A stretch of DNA of 64,000 nucleotides, taken from the NCBI GenBank assembly GCA_963971225.1, contig OZ020269.1:77724450-77788449 (forward strand), written 5' to 3'. How positions within the stretch are numbered: position 1 is the first letter of the stretch; each line of letters begins with the position of its first letter. Both the position numbers and the translations under genes were made by a program. Shown here piece by piece: positions 11,085 through 21,792 of this stretch. The notes beneath the pieces were generated by a model, which was not told where the DNA came from, did not search any database, and was given only the letters and a program-made list of their open reading frames with translations. This DNA is from Melieria omissa (Eukaryota; Arthropoda; Insecta; Diptera; Ulidiidae).

Positions 11085-12905
11085 TTACTTATCGATAAAC
11101 GCAACCATTTATATGCTAATTGGAGAAAATATAGGCATACCGACATTCTTCGTGATTACAAGGTAGCACGTAACAACGTTACATCACTTATTCGCAAGAA
11201 CAAAAGGCTTTACTTTGAAAGTAAATTTTCACATACAAGTTCTAGTGCTAGTTTTTGGAAGAACGTGCGGCAGCTAGGGATCAATCGCAACAGGATTACT
11301 GCACCAGAAAGTATAGACCTAGATGAATTAAACAAAAAATTTATTCAACCCGCGGACTGCCCGGCGATGTCCTTTTATACTGATTGCAGTGCTACTGCGA
11401 CTGTTGATAATAGTTTCTCGTTTGAAGGCTTTGATGAAATTTGTGTTGGTCTAGCGATAATGAAGATAAAATCGAATGCTGTTGGTTCGGTTGAAATTAG
11501 TCCCTCGTTTATAAAATTATTGATTCCGGTCATCCTGAAGCATATCACATATATCTTTAACGGTATTATCATGACGTCTTCTTTTCCTGACTGCTGGAAA
11601 TGTGCTAGAGTTATTCCACTTCCGAAATCACCAACGGAATACCGGCCAATTGCAATTTTGCCCTTTCTAAGTAAAGTTTTCGAATCTTTGATCAGTGATC
11701 AAATTAAACAGTTCCTTGTTGAGAGCAACCTAATAGCTAAACACCAATCGGGCTTCCGTCCCAAACACAGTTGCACCACTGCGCTTTTAAAAGTATGTGA
11801 TGATATACGTTTAGGTCTTGATGCTGACAACGTGGGCCTTATTGTTTTTCTTGACTTTTCAAAAGCGTTCGACTCTGTCAGCCATGCTATCCTACTGGAG
11901 AAAGCGCAATATAACTTTCACTTCGACAATTCAGCATGTAAACTTCTTTCTTCGTATTTGAGGAAAAGGTCCCAGTTTGTCTGTCACAATGGCAACTTTT
12001 CAAAATCGTGCTTCATTTCAGCTGGTGTACCACAAGGGTCGATACTGGGTCCTCTACTTTTTACTATGTTTATTAATGACATCTCGAATTGTTTTAATCA
12101 CTGTCAACACCACATTTACGCAGATGATGTGCAAGCGTATATGCTTTTTCCAAAATCAGATATTAATCTGGCTATAGAAAAAATTAACAGCGATTTGAAT
12201 ATTATACATCAGTGGTCTGCTACCAATAAGCTAAAACTCAATCCAAGCAAAACAAAAGCGTTGTTTATTGATCGAACCAGTAGAACGTCTGTTCTTCCCA
12301 CGATCTATCTAAACGGCTCGGCGGTTGATTATGTTGACAAGATAAAAAACCTTGGAATATATTTCAACGCCAATTTTAATTTTAAAACACATGTCAACAA
12401 GACAGTTTCCCGTGTCTATGGTGCACTATCTGGTCTTAGTCCTACAACGAGCTACTTATCCACCGCTGTTAAGTTGAAACTCGTGAAGTCTTTTATTTTG
12501 CCTTTAGTTTTCTACCTGGACCAAGAAAGTACGGGCAAGTTGAGGGTGGCGATCAATGACTGTGCAAGGTATGTGTTTGGAGTAAAACGGCGTGAGCATA
12601 TCTCCGACCATGTTAAAATAATGCTTGGATGCTCTTTTACTAATGTGTTAAAGTCGCGTGCGCTTATCTTTCTTCATAAAATTATAAACTCCAAACAGCC
12701 AGAATATTTGTATGATAAATTGCGTTTCGGTACCAAAACAAGGTCTTTTCAGCTCATACTGCCCAGGCACAAGCACTTAATAACTGGTCGACAATTTTTT
12801 GTCCACTCAGTTTCTCTGTGGAACGCACTTCCAACAAGCATTAAACGTGAGACCAACGCCATCAATTTCAAAAAAAAACTTCTTCAATACTTTTCAAATC
12901 TTTAA
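11085..12905 (+). CDS. CR1-like reverse transcriptase, partial but open
   Basis: An ATG occurs at 11265, but in-frame coding continues upstream to the truncation point (RNHLYANWRKY region), so the ATG is not the native start. RT motifs in order: EYRPIAILPFLSK, FLDFSKAFDSVSH, GVPQGSILGPLLF, HIYADDVQAY, and KTKALFI. The C-terminus HSVSLWNALPTSIK is the block typical of CR1/L2-group LINEs. No stop or frameshift is visible over about 600 codons, so this is a rather young copy. The endonuclease and ORF1 are missing, so it is not autonomous. Confidence 0.8.
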   Translation, partial: LLIDKRNHLYANWRKYRHTDILRDYKVARNNVTSLIRKNKRLYFESKFSHTSSSASFWKNVRQLGINRNRITAPESIDLDELNKKFIQPADCPAMSFYTDCSATATVDNSFSFEGFDEICVGLAIMKIKSNAVGSVEISPSFIKLLIPVILKHITYIFNGIIMTSSFPDCWKCARVIPLPKSPTEYRPIAILPFLSKVFESLISDQIKQFLVESNLIAKHQSGFRPKHSCTTALLKVCDDIRLGLDADNVGLIVFLDFSKAFDSVSHAILLEKAQYNFHFDNSACKLLSSYLRKRSQFVCHNGNFSKSCFISAGVPQGSILGPLLFTMFINDISNCFNHCQHHIYADDVQAYMLFPKSDINLAIEKINSDLNIIHQWSATNKLKLNPSKTKALFIDRTSRTSVLPTIYLNGSAVDYVDKIKNLGIYFNANFNFKTHVNKTVSRVYGALSGLSPTTSYLSTAVKLKLVKSFILPLVFYLDQESTGKLRVAINDCARYVFGVKRREHISDHVKIMLGCSFTNVLKSRALIFLHKIINSKQPEYLYDKLRFGTKTRSFQLILPRHKHLITGRQFFVHSVSLWNALPTSIKRETNAINFKKKLLQYFSNL

Positions 12906-13151
12906 TGGAATTTTCTTTCTTATTTTCTTCTCTCTCTCTCTCTTCTGCTCTCCTTAATTTCACTATTCATCTTTACTCTTTTCCGCTTCTTATTTTTGTT
13001 ACAACATTATTATTTTATTATATTGCATTATTATACTATACCATTATACTATACCATTATACCATTTATATGTTATACCAGGCGTCGTGCGCTTAATAAA
13101 AAGACTTAGTCTTACAAGTGCCTTGAAAGTAAATAAATAAATAAATAAATC
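11085..13151 (+). mobile_element. CR1-like LINE, 5'-truncated, inserted in LINE copy 2a
   Basis: Coding sequence is open from the left junction (about 11085), in the region before RT, so the element is 5'-truncated. The 3' UTR has a CT-rich stretch (about 12910-12955) and ends in AAAT repeats (13128-13151), followed at once by the ORF1 remnant of the minus-strand LINE. No clear target duplication was found, and part of the host LINE is missing, so the event was probably not a simple insertion. A second member of this family is at 57035-57843. Confidence 0.8.
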
Positions 13152-13924
13152 ATTGCATTGCGAATGCAAGGGGTGACTTCAAGCACAGCATTGTAAAAGT
13201 GCTCAGGGTTTTTGCGGTTCTGTCGCTTAAAACGCAACTTAATGTCATTTTCGCCTTTTATTTCCGCATCGACGCTTGGATTTTGGCTTTTTACAACGCT
13301 GATAAGTTCATCAGAGTCAACCTCCTTTGGAACACCCTTGATGATTACCAACGGTTGCTTTTGCCTAGCGTTCTCAGCTTTGAGGGCTGGTACGTTTGCT
13401 AATTTGTTCATTGTGATACTGCATTGTTCGTTATTGTCGAATTCAATTCGTACCTTATTATTTGATACCGGCACTAGTTTGGAGGGCGCAAAGTTGGTAT
13501 CTCTAAAGGAAACGCCGCTACGAAAAGCTTTTATGACCTGGGAATGTCTCGCATCTGTGCTCTCAGCAGCGCTAATTATAATGGCTGGCTTGGAGACTGC
13601 TTCTTGTGGCGTGGTGTTTGTTTTAACAATGCTGGCATAACTTGCCTTGGGCGCACTAGGCTCGGCAGACTTAATTGAATCCTTGAGAATTGCTAACTCT
13701 TCTTTTAGAATCATTCGCAAGTTGTCGGTAGGATCTGAGACCGCTTCTGGACTAGTTGGTTCTCTGAGGGCTTCAATTAATGGTATAAGCGAAGCTAGCT
13801 TTACTACTTGTTCGTTGATCGCATTTTTAATATCACGCTTGATGTTTTCAGAATCTGCTAATTGTCGCTTAATTTCATTGCAAATGGCACTGATAGTATC
13901 AATAATGCCTCTAGGACACGTCAT
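13152..13924 (-). pseudogene. LINE ORF1 (Gag-like) N-terminal part, cut off
   Basis: About 257 codons from the ATG at 13924 (MTCPRGIIDT) carry a predicted helical region followed by a Gag-like block (VIIKGVPKEVDSDEL, QNPSVDAEI) seen in ORF1 of I/R1-type LINEs. The frame runs into the 3' tail of the CR1-like LINE at 13151, adding a few false codons to 13112. The zinc knuckles expected downstream are missing. It belongs to the same LINE as the RT at 8756-11084. Confidence 0.7.
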
Positions 13925-14231
13925 GATATTTACAATTTGTTTTCATAGCTTATGAGTATAAACAGGACCAGCTGGACCGTTCTCTTAACAGCTGCCTTCG
14001 AATTAGATCAGCTGATACCTACGCCTTATCCGCGGCTGTCAAATTATTCTATGTCAGCTAGCAAAAGGTTTGCGCGATGGGTAATTGACATTCCAGGATG
14101 GTTGTTGTGTATGTTGTTAATACTAACTCCGTGAGTGGTTGGTTTGCGTATTGGGTTAAATGCCAGTCAGGAATTGTTGTTGTGTGTATTGTTAATGCCA
14201 AGTCAGCTAGTTTCAGGTTTGCGTATTGGGT

Positions 14232-14615
<384 letters not shown>

Positions 14616-14751
14616 TTTTTTCCTTTGTCTCTACACGCTAATCCGCGCGTGTTAACAATATATAATATGTGACTATGACTAAGGACTAGATTACAAATTA
14701 TGTTCAATTTTGATTGCAATAACTTTTGCAAAGAAGGAAAAATAATAATAC

Positions 14752-15178
14752 TGTTACGAATACTAAGTCCAGTGGGCTGTCACGTATCTCTGGATTGTGT
14801 GATTTGAAAATAAAACACAGTCAGTTTCCTAAATGCAGACAATAAAATACACCAACAGTCACTTTATTATTCACAGTTTACACTTTACTGTTCGTACACT
14901 TAAGTATTTGCTTAATTATTCCGTGTGGCAACTTCACTTGTCAAAACCAGACTCACTCGCTGCACCGCATCTGGCCACCTTTTATACTCTGTCCGGCCGT
15001 CACGCAGATCGTTCTCGCACGTTGCCAGATTGGACTAGAAGTTTCCCTGATGACCGCGGCCATCGTTGCCAGGTTGGACTAAAAGTTACTATCGCGGCCG
15101 TCGTTGCCAGATTGGGTTATGGCACGGCACGTAGCGGCAGCGTTGCTTTGCACCGCGACAGACTGGCTCATCGTTACA
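14752..15178 (-). repeat. 3' LTR of element 1
   Basis: It starts TGTTACGAATACTAAG and ends CATCGTTACA on the plus strand. The purine-rich stretch AGTGGTGGGCAG (minus strand) lies directly upstream of it in element sense and is a likely polypurine tract. An AATAAA-like signal (minus strand) occurs near 14868-14873. Confidence 0.9.
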
Positions 15179-15189
15179 CTGCCCACCAC

Positions 15190-17912
15190 TTAGACTTGTT
15201 CGTCCCGAACAAGTGCCGAGGCTCCGCTGTGATGAGGCGCCAGGCGCTCCAAATGGACTACCTTCAGCTTAGCGCCTCTATTGTTGCAACGTTGAATCCG
15301 GTATACCACGTCGTTAATCCTAGTCACGACTTCGTAAGGTCCTTCCCATGACGCTTGAAGTTTTGGAGACAAACCTTTCCTCCGCTGCGGGTTGTAGAGC
15401 ATTACCAAATCGCCTTCTTGGAACCCTGCTGAGTTGGCCCGTAGATCGTATCTGGCTTTCGCCTTATCGCTGACCAGTTTGGTGCGGCTCCTTATAAACT
15501 GGTGAATTTCCTCTAGTTCCGCCCGCTTATTGGCCACGTAGTCCGTCTTAGCGCCTCCCGTCGTGCTGACTACCCCGAACTTCAAGTCAGCGGGTAACCG
15601 CAACTCTGTGCCGAACACTGCTCGGGCTGGAGTGAGTGATGTCGTGTCGTGCGGGGCTGACCTATACGCCATCAGGAACAGGGGGATATGCGTGTCCCAA
15701 TCCTTTTGATTCCTGCCTACCACTTTCCGCAGGTATTCCTCCAGTGTCCGGTTAAAGCGTTCCACCATGCCGTCGGACTGTGGGTGCAAAGGAGTGGTAC
15801 GCGTTTTCTTTATCCCCAGCAGCCCACACACTTCCTTGAATACCGCAGACTCGAAATTCCGGCCTTGATCTGAGTGCAACTCCAACGGAACTCCGAACCG
15901 GGCTACCCAGTTGTTTACCAGCTTTTCCGAGATCGTGGTGGCCTCCTGGTTAGGAATAGGGTACACTTCGGGCCATTTGCTGAAGCAATCCATTACGACC
16001 AGCACATATTTGTTGCCTTGAGTGCTAGTTGGGAATGGGCCGGCGACGTCCATAGCAATCCGCTCGAAGGGCGCTCCCACGTTGTACTGCTGCATGCGGC
16101 CTCGAGACTTTCTTGTCGGCCCTTTCGCGGCTGAACATCGGTCGCAGCTCTTAATCCACTCGGCTACAGACTCCTGACATCCTACCCAGTAGAATCGTCT
16201 TTTTATTTTGGCGACGGTTTTGGTGATGCCTAGGTGCCCTCCACTGGAGTCGTTATGGTATGCCTCGATGACCTCGTTGATTCTGCTTTTCGGCACTACC
16301 ATTAGGGGGTTGCTGGTACGACCATCCGCGCTCTCCCATTCGCGGTACAGGCAGCCTTCCTTCAGCCGCAGACTTTTCCACTGTGCCCAGTAAGCCTTAG
16401 CGATCGGGCTTTCACCAGCCATCTCCTGCCAGCCTGGACGTGCGCCTTGCTCCTTGCCTTCAACGATTTTGGCAAGATCCGCATCCTCACGCTGGTCGTT
16501 TCGTAGCCTTTCCGCAGACCACTCTTCCTCTGGCATAACGCTTATCGACCGAACATCCACAATTTGTCCTTCGCTTTCGGCTCGCGAGTTATGCCTGCAC
16601 TCGGTTTTGCACGAATGGTGTGGCAGAGCGGCAGCCCTTCTTGGCGACATCTGTTGTCCGGAACGCTTTTCTCGCAGATGGCAGTCTCGTGATATGTGGC
16701 CTTGCTTGCCACATCGCCAGCAACTAACTCTAGATGACACTGCCCGCAGCCCCGCTGGTGCCTCCGAGCTCACGGTCTGGTTTTGGGTGACACGTCCAGA
16801 TTGGGCTCGACGCTTTTCCGCAGATGAATGTCGAAGACTTCCTCCCCAGGCTGCCTCATACGTCATCGCGCTGGCCACCGTCTCCTTAAATGTCGGCTTG
16901 CCCATCATCAACGCACTCCGACGTGTCTCTGGGTCATGAAGACCTTCAATAAATGACTCAATCTTCATCCTCTCGAGGTTATCAGCGCCGAATTTCGGGT
17001 AGCACAACTGTACGAGCCGCTCAATGTCCGCTGCATATGTCTGCAGCGCCTCGTTGGCCCTTTGTCTACGGCTCTTCAGCTCGCAATAATACAGCAGTTT
17101 GTTGTGCTCGTCGCTGTATCTGGCTGCCAGCGCCCTTATGACGGTGTCGTAATCACCTCTTAAACATTCTGGAACTGATTTGATTACCTCAGCCGCAGGA
17201 CCTTTCAGAGCCAGTATCAGTCTCCGACCTTTCCTAACATCGGTCCACGGACTCTCCAAAGCAGCCATCTCGAATTGTAATTTGAATGTGTCAAACGACG
17301 TAGTACCATCATAAGTAGGCACTTCTATGGCGAAACTTTCCTCAACTGACTGCACCCTTGCTCGAAGCTGTACCTCTCGAAGCCGTTCGTCTATCTTTCT
17401 GTGCATCGAATCTTCCAGACTGTCAACTCGTTTGTTCAAGGACTCATCCAGGTTGTCAACTCGTCTATTCAGGGATTCACCCATTTCGTCAACTCGTTTG
17501 TCCCAATCATCTATTCGCGTCTCGAGATGCTCAACTTTCACATTCAGGCTATTGGAAATTTCCTCCACCTTCTGCTCTATGCGCGCAGAATTTCCCGCCA
17601 TTTCCCGATTTGCAGTCCCATTTGCGCCGACATGCCTTTGAGTACAGCCATTAGTTGGCTCATGTCCAACGCTTGTATTGGTGCCGCCGCTGTACTCTGT
17701 AGCGAAGCAGCACCAGCAGGCGACTCCTCCACCTTGGCCGACGCCTCCAGTTCTTGTGCTCCGAACTCGTGCACAGTCCAATCGACGCCTCGTGCCTCAC
17801 ATGCTTCTCGCAAGCGCAACTGCAACTCCACCTTCCCGCCAGCAGTCGGCAAATTCCAGGCAGCCAGCTCCTTCTTCAGCTGGTCCACCTTCAGCAGCTC
17901 GAGTTTAACCAT
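15190..17912 (-). CDS. Gag-integrase polyprotein with N-terminal SAP-like segment (one frameshift)
   Basis: The start at 17912 opens MVKLELLKVDQLKKELAAWN, a SAP-like helix-extension-helix segment. A coiled coil, a Gag core (FDTFKLQFEMAALES...; DPETRRSALMMGKPTFK) and one CCHC knuckle (CWRCGKQGHISRDC, about 16680-16722) follow. Sequence then passes directly into the tether before integrase. Integrase has the HHCC finger (GGHLG...CDRCSAAK), catalytic Asp codons at 16048-16050 and 15868-15870 and Glu at 15760-15762 (DD35E), then a C-terminal basic domain. One frameshift near 17610-17640 separates the SAP part from the 863-codon frame. No protease, RT or RNase H is present. Confidence 0.85.
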
Positions 17913-17963
17913 GTCCGTACTTTTATAATTTTATTTATTTAGTTATTTTCAATTTTCCACAAT

Positions 17964-17979
17964 CCCACTTCTGACACCA
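17964..17979 (-). other. Primer binding site of element 1 (tRNA-Leu-like)
   Basis: The plus-strand string CCCACTTCTGACACCA matches the 3' end of an insect tRNA, most like tRNA-Leu, including CCA. It lies 2 nt inside the 5' LTR, where minus-strand DNA synthesis would start. Assignment to Leu is from memory of that tRNA's acceptor end. Confidence 0.7.
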
Positions 17980-17981
17980 AA

Positions 17982-18408
17982 TGTTACGAATACTAAGTCC
18001 AGTGGGCTGTCACGTATCTCTGGATTGTGTGATTTGAAAATAAAACACAGTCAGTTTCCTAAATGCAGACAATAAAATACACCAACAGTCACTTTATTAT
18101 TCACAGTTTACACTTTACTGTTCGTACACTTAAGTATTTGCTTAGTTATTCCGTGTGGCAACTTCACTTGTCAAAACCAGACTCACTCGCTGCACCGCAT
18201 CTGGCCACCTTTTATACTCTGTCCGGCCGTCGCGCAGATCGTTCTCGCACGTTGCCAGATTGGACTAGAAGTTTCCCTGATGACCGCGACCATCGTTGCC
18301 AGGTTGGACTAAAAGTTACTATCGCGGCCGTCGTTGCCAGATTGGGTTATGGCACGGCACGTAGCGGCAGGGTTGCTTTGCACCGCGACAGACTGGCTCA
18401 TCGTTACA
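17982..18408 (-). repeat. 5' LTR of element 1
   Basis: It is nearly identical to the 3' LTR, with about four substitutions in 427 bp. It carries the promoter of the element on the minus strand. Confidence 0.9.
18209..18216 (-). promoter_or_regulatory. TATA box of element 1 LTR
   Basis: The minus strand reads TATAAAAG in the 5' LTR. The same string sits at 14979-14986 in the 3' LTR and at the matching place in related LTRs (41734-41741), which supports a real core promoter. Confidence 0.6.
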
Positions 18409-18513
18409 ATACTATAAATGCCTGCGAATGGATACAAGCGAGTTAAATTTACAAATAATTTAAGTTTTTAATTCGCAGTAGAATGAAATTATATTTCATA
18501 AAATTTAGGTGGT

Positions 18514-18735
18514 AGAAACTTTAAAAGTTTTAAGACTTCTTAAAATTAAATATGAATTCATTGAGGAATTAAAGCTATGATTTATGATAGATTATTAAAA
18601 GCTTTAATATTACGTATGATTATTAGAAACTTTAAAAATTTTAAGACTTCTTAAAATTAAATATGAATTCATTGAGGGGTTAAGGTTGTGATTCATGGTA
18701 AATTATTAAAAGCTTTTATATTACTTATGATAACT
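18514..18735. repeat. 111-bp tandem duplication in the LINE 2b 3' UTR
   Basis: Two units (18514-18624, 18625-18735) both start AGAAACTTTAAAA and contain TTAAGACTTCTTAAAATTAA. It lies just downstream of the LINE coding end on the minus strand. Tandem 3' UTR repeats are common in LINEs. Confidence 0.75.
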
Positions 18736-19241
18736 TTAACAAATTCTGAAAATGATGTTGCCAGCGTAGCATGGTTTGCAATGGCCTTGACATCGAATGG
18801 TGGCGCTTCATACTGCTCGCAGAATGTTTTGTGCCGCTCTCTTGCACGATCGTACCGTGGACAGTCATGGAGAAGGTGTTGAATAGTTTGCGACGTCCGT
18901 TGATCGCATGGGCAGGAGTCTTCATCTATGATTTTAAAGCGGTGTAGGTATGCTTTATTGAAGCCGTGGCCGGTTAAAACCTGAGTCATCTCAAACGAAA
19001 TTCCAAGGTTTTCTCTATATAGTTTGGCATCGTCAATTGTTGGGAAACACGTCTTTGTACCACTGCCGGTTGTGTCCTCTAGATACTCTTGTTGCCACGC
19101 TTTGAGTGCTTCAGAGTGTGCTTGCCGTTTGATGTAACTTAGTGGGAACTCGGTGTATGATAAGTCACTATGGCGTGCAGCGTCTTTTGCATGTTGATCT
19201 GCGGAGTCGTTCCCTTCGATGCCAATGTGAGATTTAACCCA
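18690..19241 (-). pseudogene. LINE 2b ORF2 C-terminal fragment
   Basis: It encodes the end of RNase H (HIGIEGNDSADQ) and the C-terminal domain with CPCDQRTSQTIQHLLHDC, clearly homologous to the end of copy 2a but diverged. An ATG-led part is open from 18989 to 18693, and upstream codons are also open to the break at the GATA array. It lacks RT and is non-functional. Confidence 0.75.
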
Positions 19242-19786
<545 letters not shown>

Positions 19787-20024
19787 TTTTTTTTCCTTTG
19801 ACCTCTCCACGCTATCTGCGTTTTGAGAATGTATATTTCATTTTCTTTCTTTTTAATTTTCTTTTACATTACAATACATATAAATTTCTTGTGTACAAAA
19901 TGTGATAAATAAATTGCAGTTTTGTGATTGAAATAATACGGCCCGCGAATGGATACGGGCTGGTGATAATACGTTATAATATAAATATAAATCCGATCTT
20001 TCTTCAAATTATAGGTTATTCATT
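19787..20024 (-). mobile_element. LINE 3' tail fragment of the 2a type, GATA on both sides
   Basis: It matches the 3' UTR of copy 2a (8527-8765) almost base for base, from CCTTTGACCTCTCC to GGTTATTCATTGA, and then breaks directly into array E. It is a strongly 5'-truncated copy inserted in, or duplicated with, GATA repeats. Confidence 0.85.
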
Positions 20025-20248
<224 letters not shown>

Positions 20249-20732
20249 AATTCATTCGTACTTCGCCCTGCCCTTCTTCGCCAAATCAAATCCATTTTAT
20301 TCGGCCTTTTATTAGCTTGTTAGGGTGGCATCAAATGTCACGCCTTGATGGATGGTCCAGCATAAGAGTCAAAGGTGTGAGTGTGGGCTCAGTTCTGCGC
20401 CAGCTGTGTGGGTGTGCATCACCCATTACATTCCGACGCATCCTCGCTTACTCGCTGGCCAGTGGTCACTCATGCGCACCAAATAATCTTTGTTGTTTTT
20501 GTTGTTGTAATTGTTCATTCATCTGTGGCAGTTGAATGCTGACACGCTACTACGCCGTCTACGTAACTCAACGCAGTGTCTGCGGAAATGGAACTTCCGC
20601 TGTGGCGCCCCCTCCATGCCGACATCTATTGGTAAACACATCTATATACGCACACACACTGATGCATAATGTTAAGAGTATTAGAGCGACAATCTTGTCC
20701 TTCGTTGGAAGCGATTTCATTGAAATATGTAC
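20249..20732. other. No gene recognised
   Basis: GC content is higher than in the neighbours, but no coding family, terminal repeat or RNA gene was recognised. A run of TTGTTGTTTTTGTTGTTG lies near 20490-20510. Confidence 0.4.
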
Positions 20733-20935
20733 TACGGACAAGCGGATAGCGCACCGACTTATTATTCCAAAGGTTCGAGTTCCGACTTCGGGCTGATTAA
20801 ACACTCGTCTACTTCTATCACTATTCACATGGAGTATGTGTGAATTATTAGATACGCAAAAGTGCGCTCTCGGTAGGTAATGGCAAACCTCCAAGTGTGA
20901 GTGGGAAACTGCCAACTACCAAACGGCCCTTTTAC
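20733..20935 (+). mobile_element. tRNA-derived SINE, family A, partial
   Basis: It matches the SINE at 995: A-box-like GCGGATAGCGC, B-box GGTTCGAGTTC (about 20772-20782), the body with AACACTCGTCTACTTCTATC, and GGCAAACCTCCAAGTGTGAG. The 3' end is not clear, and no flanking duplication was found. Confidence 0.65.
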
Positions 20936-21378
20936 TTTTACGACCCATTCGAAGCGTTCGAGGCTTCAGACAAGGTCATGCCACTTCTTCAACTTCACCA
21001 TGGAAAGCGTTCTGTGCGAAGCGAAGTAACTGCTGTCTACACGCAGAGACTCAAAACGGCTGGCTACAGGTATACTTTTGAAGTTTTCAATAAATTCACC
21101 CATATTTATTTGTTTATTTATTTAATAAGCCAAGGAACATCTAATACTTACTGACTATGGGAAAAAACAACACACAAATGAGGAGAAGAGCTTCAACTTA
21201 ACCTATGGAGTTAAAGCGACGGGTAACTTTTGCCAATAGGTGCTACTACGGTCTCAGTTAGGGCTGCGACATCGATATCGATGTTTCATAAACATCGATG
21301 TTTAGCATCAACATCGAGTGTTTTGAACATCGATGTTTGCAACCCGATGTTTCTTCAACATCGATGTGTTTGTTCTAT

Positions 21379-21781
21379 TGTTACGAAATTCCACAGTTCG
21401 TTATTGACGGTTCGTTTTGATTGTGGTTGAAAATAAAACAACTTCAATTACTCAGCAAAAATCAACAATCCATTTATTTACAGATTTACACTTCGCTTGT
21501 ATATACACTTATTACCACTTTGCTTGCTCAACACAGACTCGACTCATTCCGCTGCACACTGCTGCTTTTATACCAGTTTTCTTATCGCGCCGAAGTTTCT
21601 TGCAACTTCTAATTGGAAAGCGCTCGACCATTCTCGCACAGCCCATTTCTTCGAGAACCATCCTTGCCATATCGGACTATACCAAGCGAATTTATAACAG
21701 TTTTGCTGTACTTCAAAGTACATGCCTAAAAGTATGATTGCAAAAGCGTTCATGCACAGCAAAGAGTGCCTTTTCGTTTCA
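21379..21781 (-). repeat. 3' LTR of element 2
   Basis: It begins TGTTACGAAATTCC and ends TTTCGTTTCA on the plus strand. It is about 98.5% identical to the 5' LTR at 24086. Confidence 0.9.
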
Positions 21782-21792
21782 CTGCCTATCAC

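Larger units (their letters stand above)
14752..18408 (-). mobile_element. Young gypsy-type element encoding Gag-integrase without RT (element 1)
   Basis: Two 427-bp LTRs (14752-15178, 17982-18408) differ at about four sites, and the 4-bp duplication ATAC flanks the whole (14748-14751, 18409-18412). Inside are a tRNA-Leu-like primer site next to the 5' LTR, a purine-rich tract next to the 3' LTR, and one coding region for Gag and integrase. Protease, reverse transcriptase and RNase H are absent, so it must be copied by enzymes from another element. LTR similarity of about 99% means recent movement. Confidence 0.9.
14615..19241 (-). mobile_element. I/Loa-like LINE copy 2b, 5'-truncated, split by an LTR element
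   Basis: The 3' UTR (14615-14751, then from 18409) resembles that of copy 2a: T-run plus CCTTTG at the end, and TGCGAATGGATAC further in. A gypsy-type element (14752-18408) interrupts it. The coding part (about 18690-19241) is the C-terminus of ORF2 only. Its inner end breaks exactly at the start of array D, in the RNase H codons for WVKSHIGIEGN. Both ends of this LINE therefore touch GATA arrays. Confidence 0.8.

Noticed and set aside
13128..13151. AAAT repeats as an independent microsatellite
   Set aside because: They are the 3' tail of the CR1-like LINE, matched by the same tail at 57823-57843.
15190..17928. Several plus-strand frames of 60-175 codons opposite the Gag-integrase gene
   Set aside because: They are shadows of the minus-strand coding region and carry no motifs of their own.
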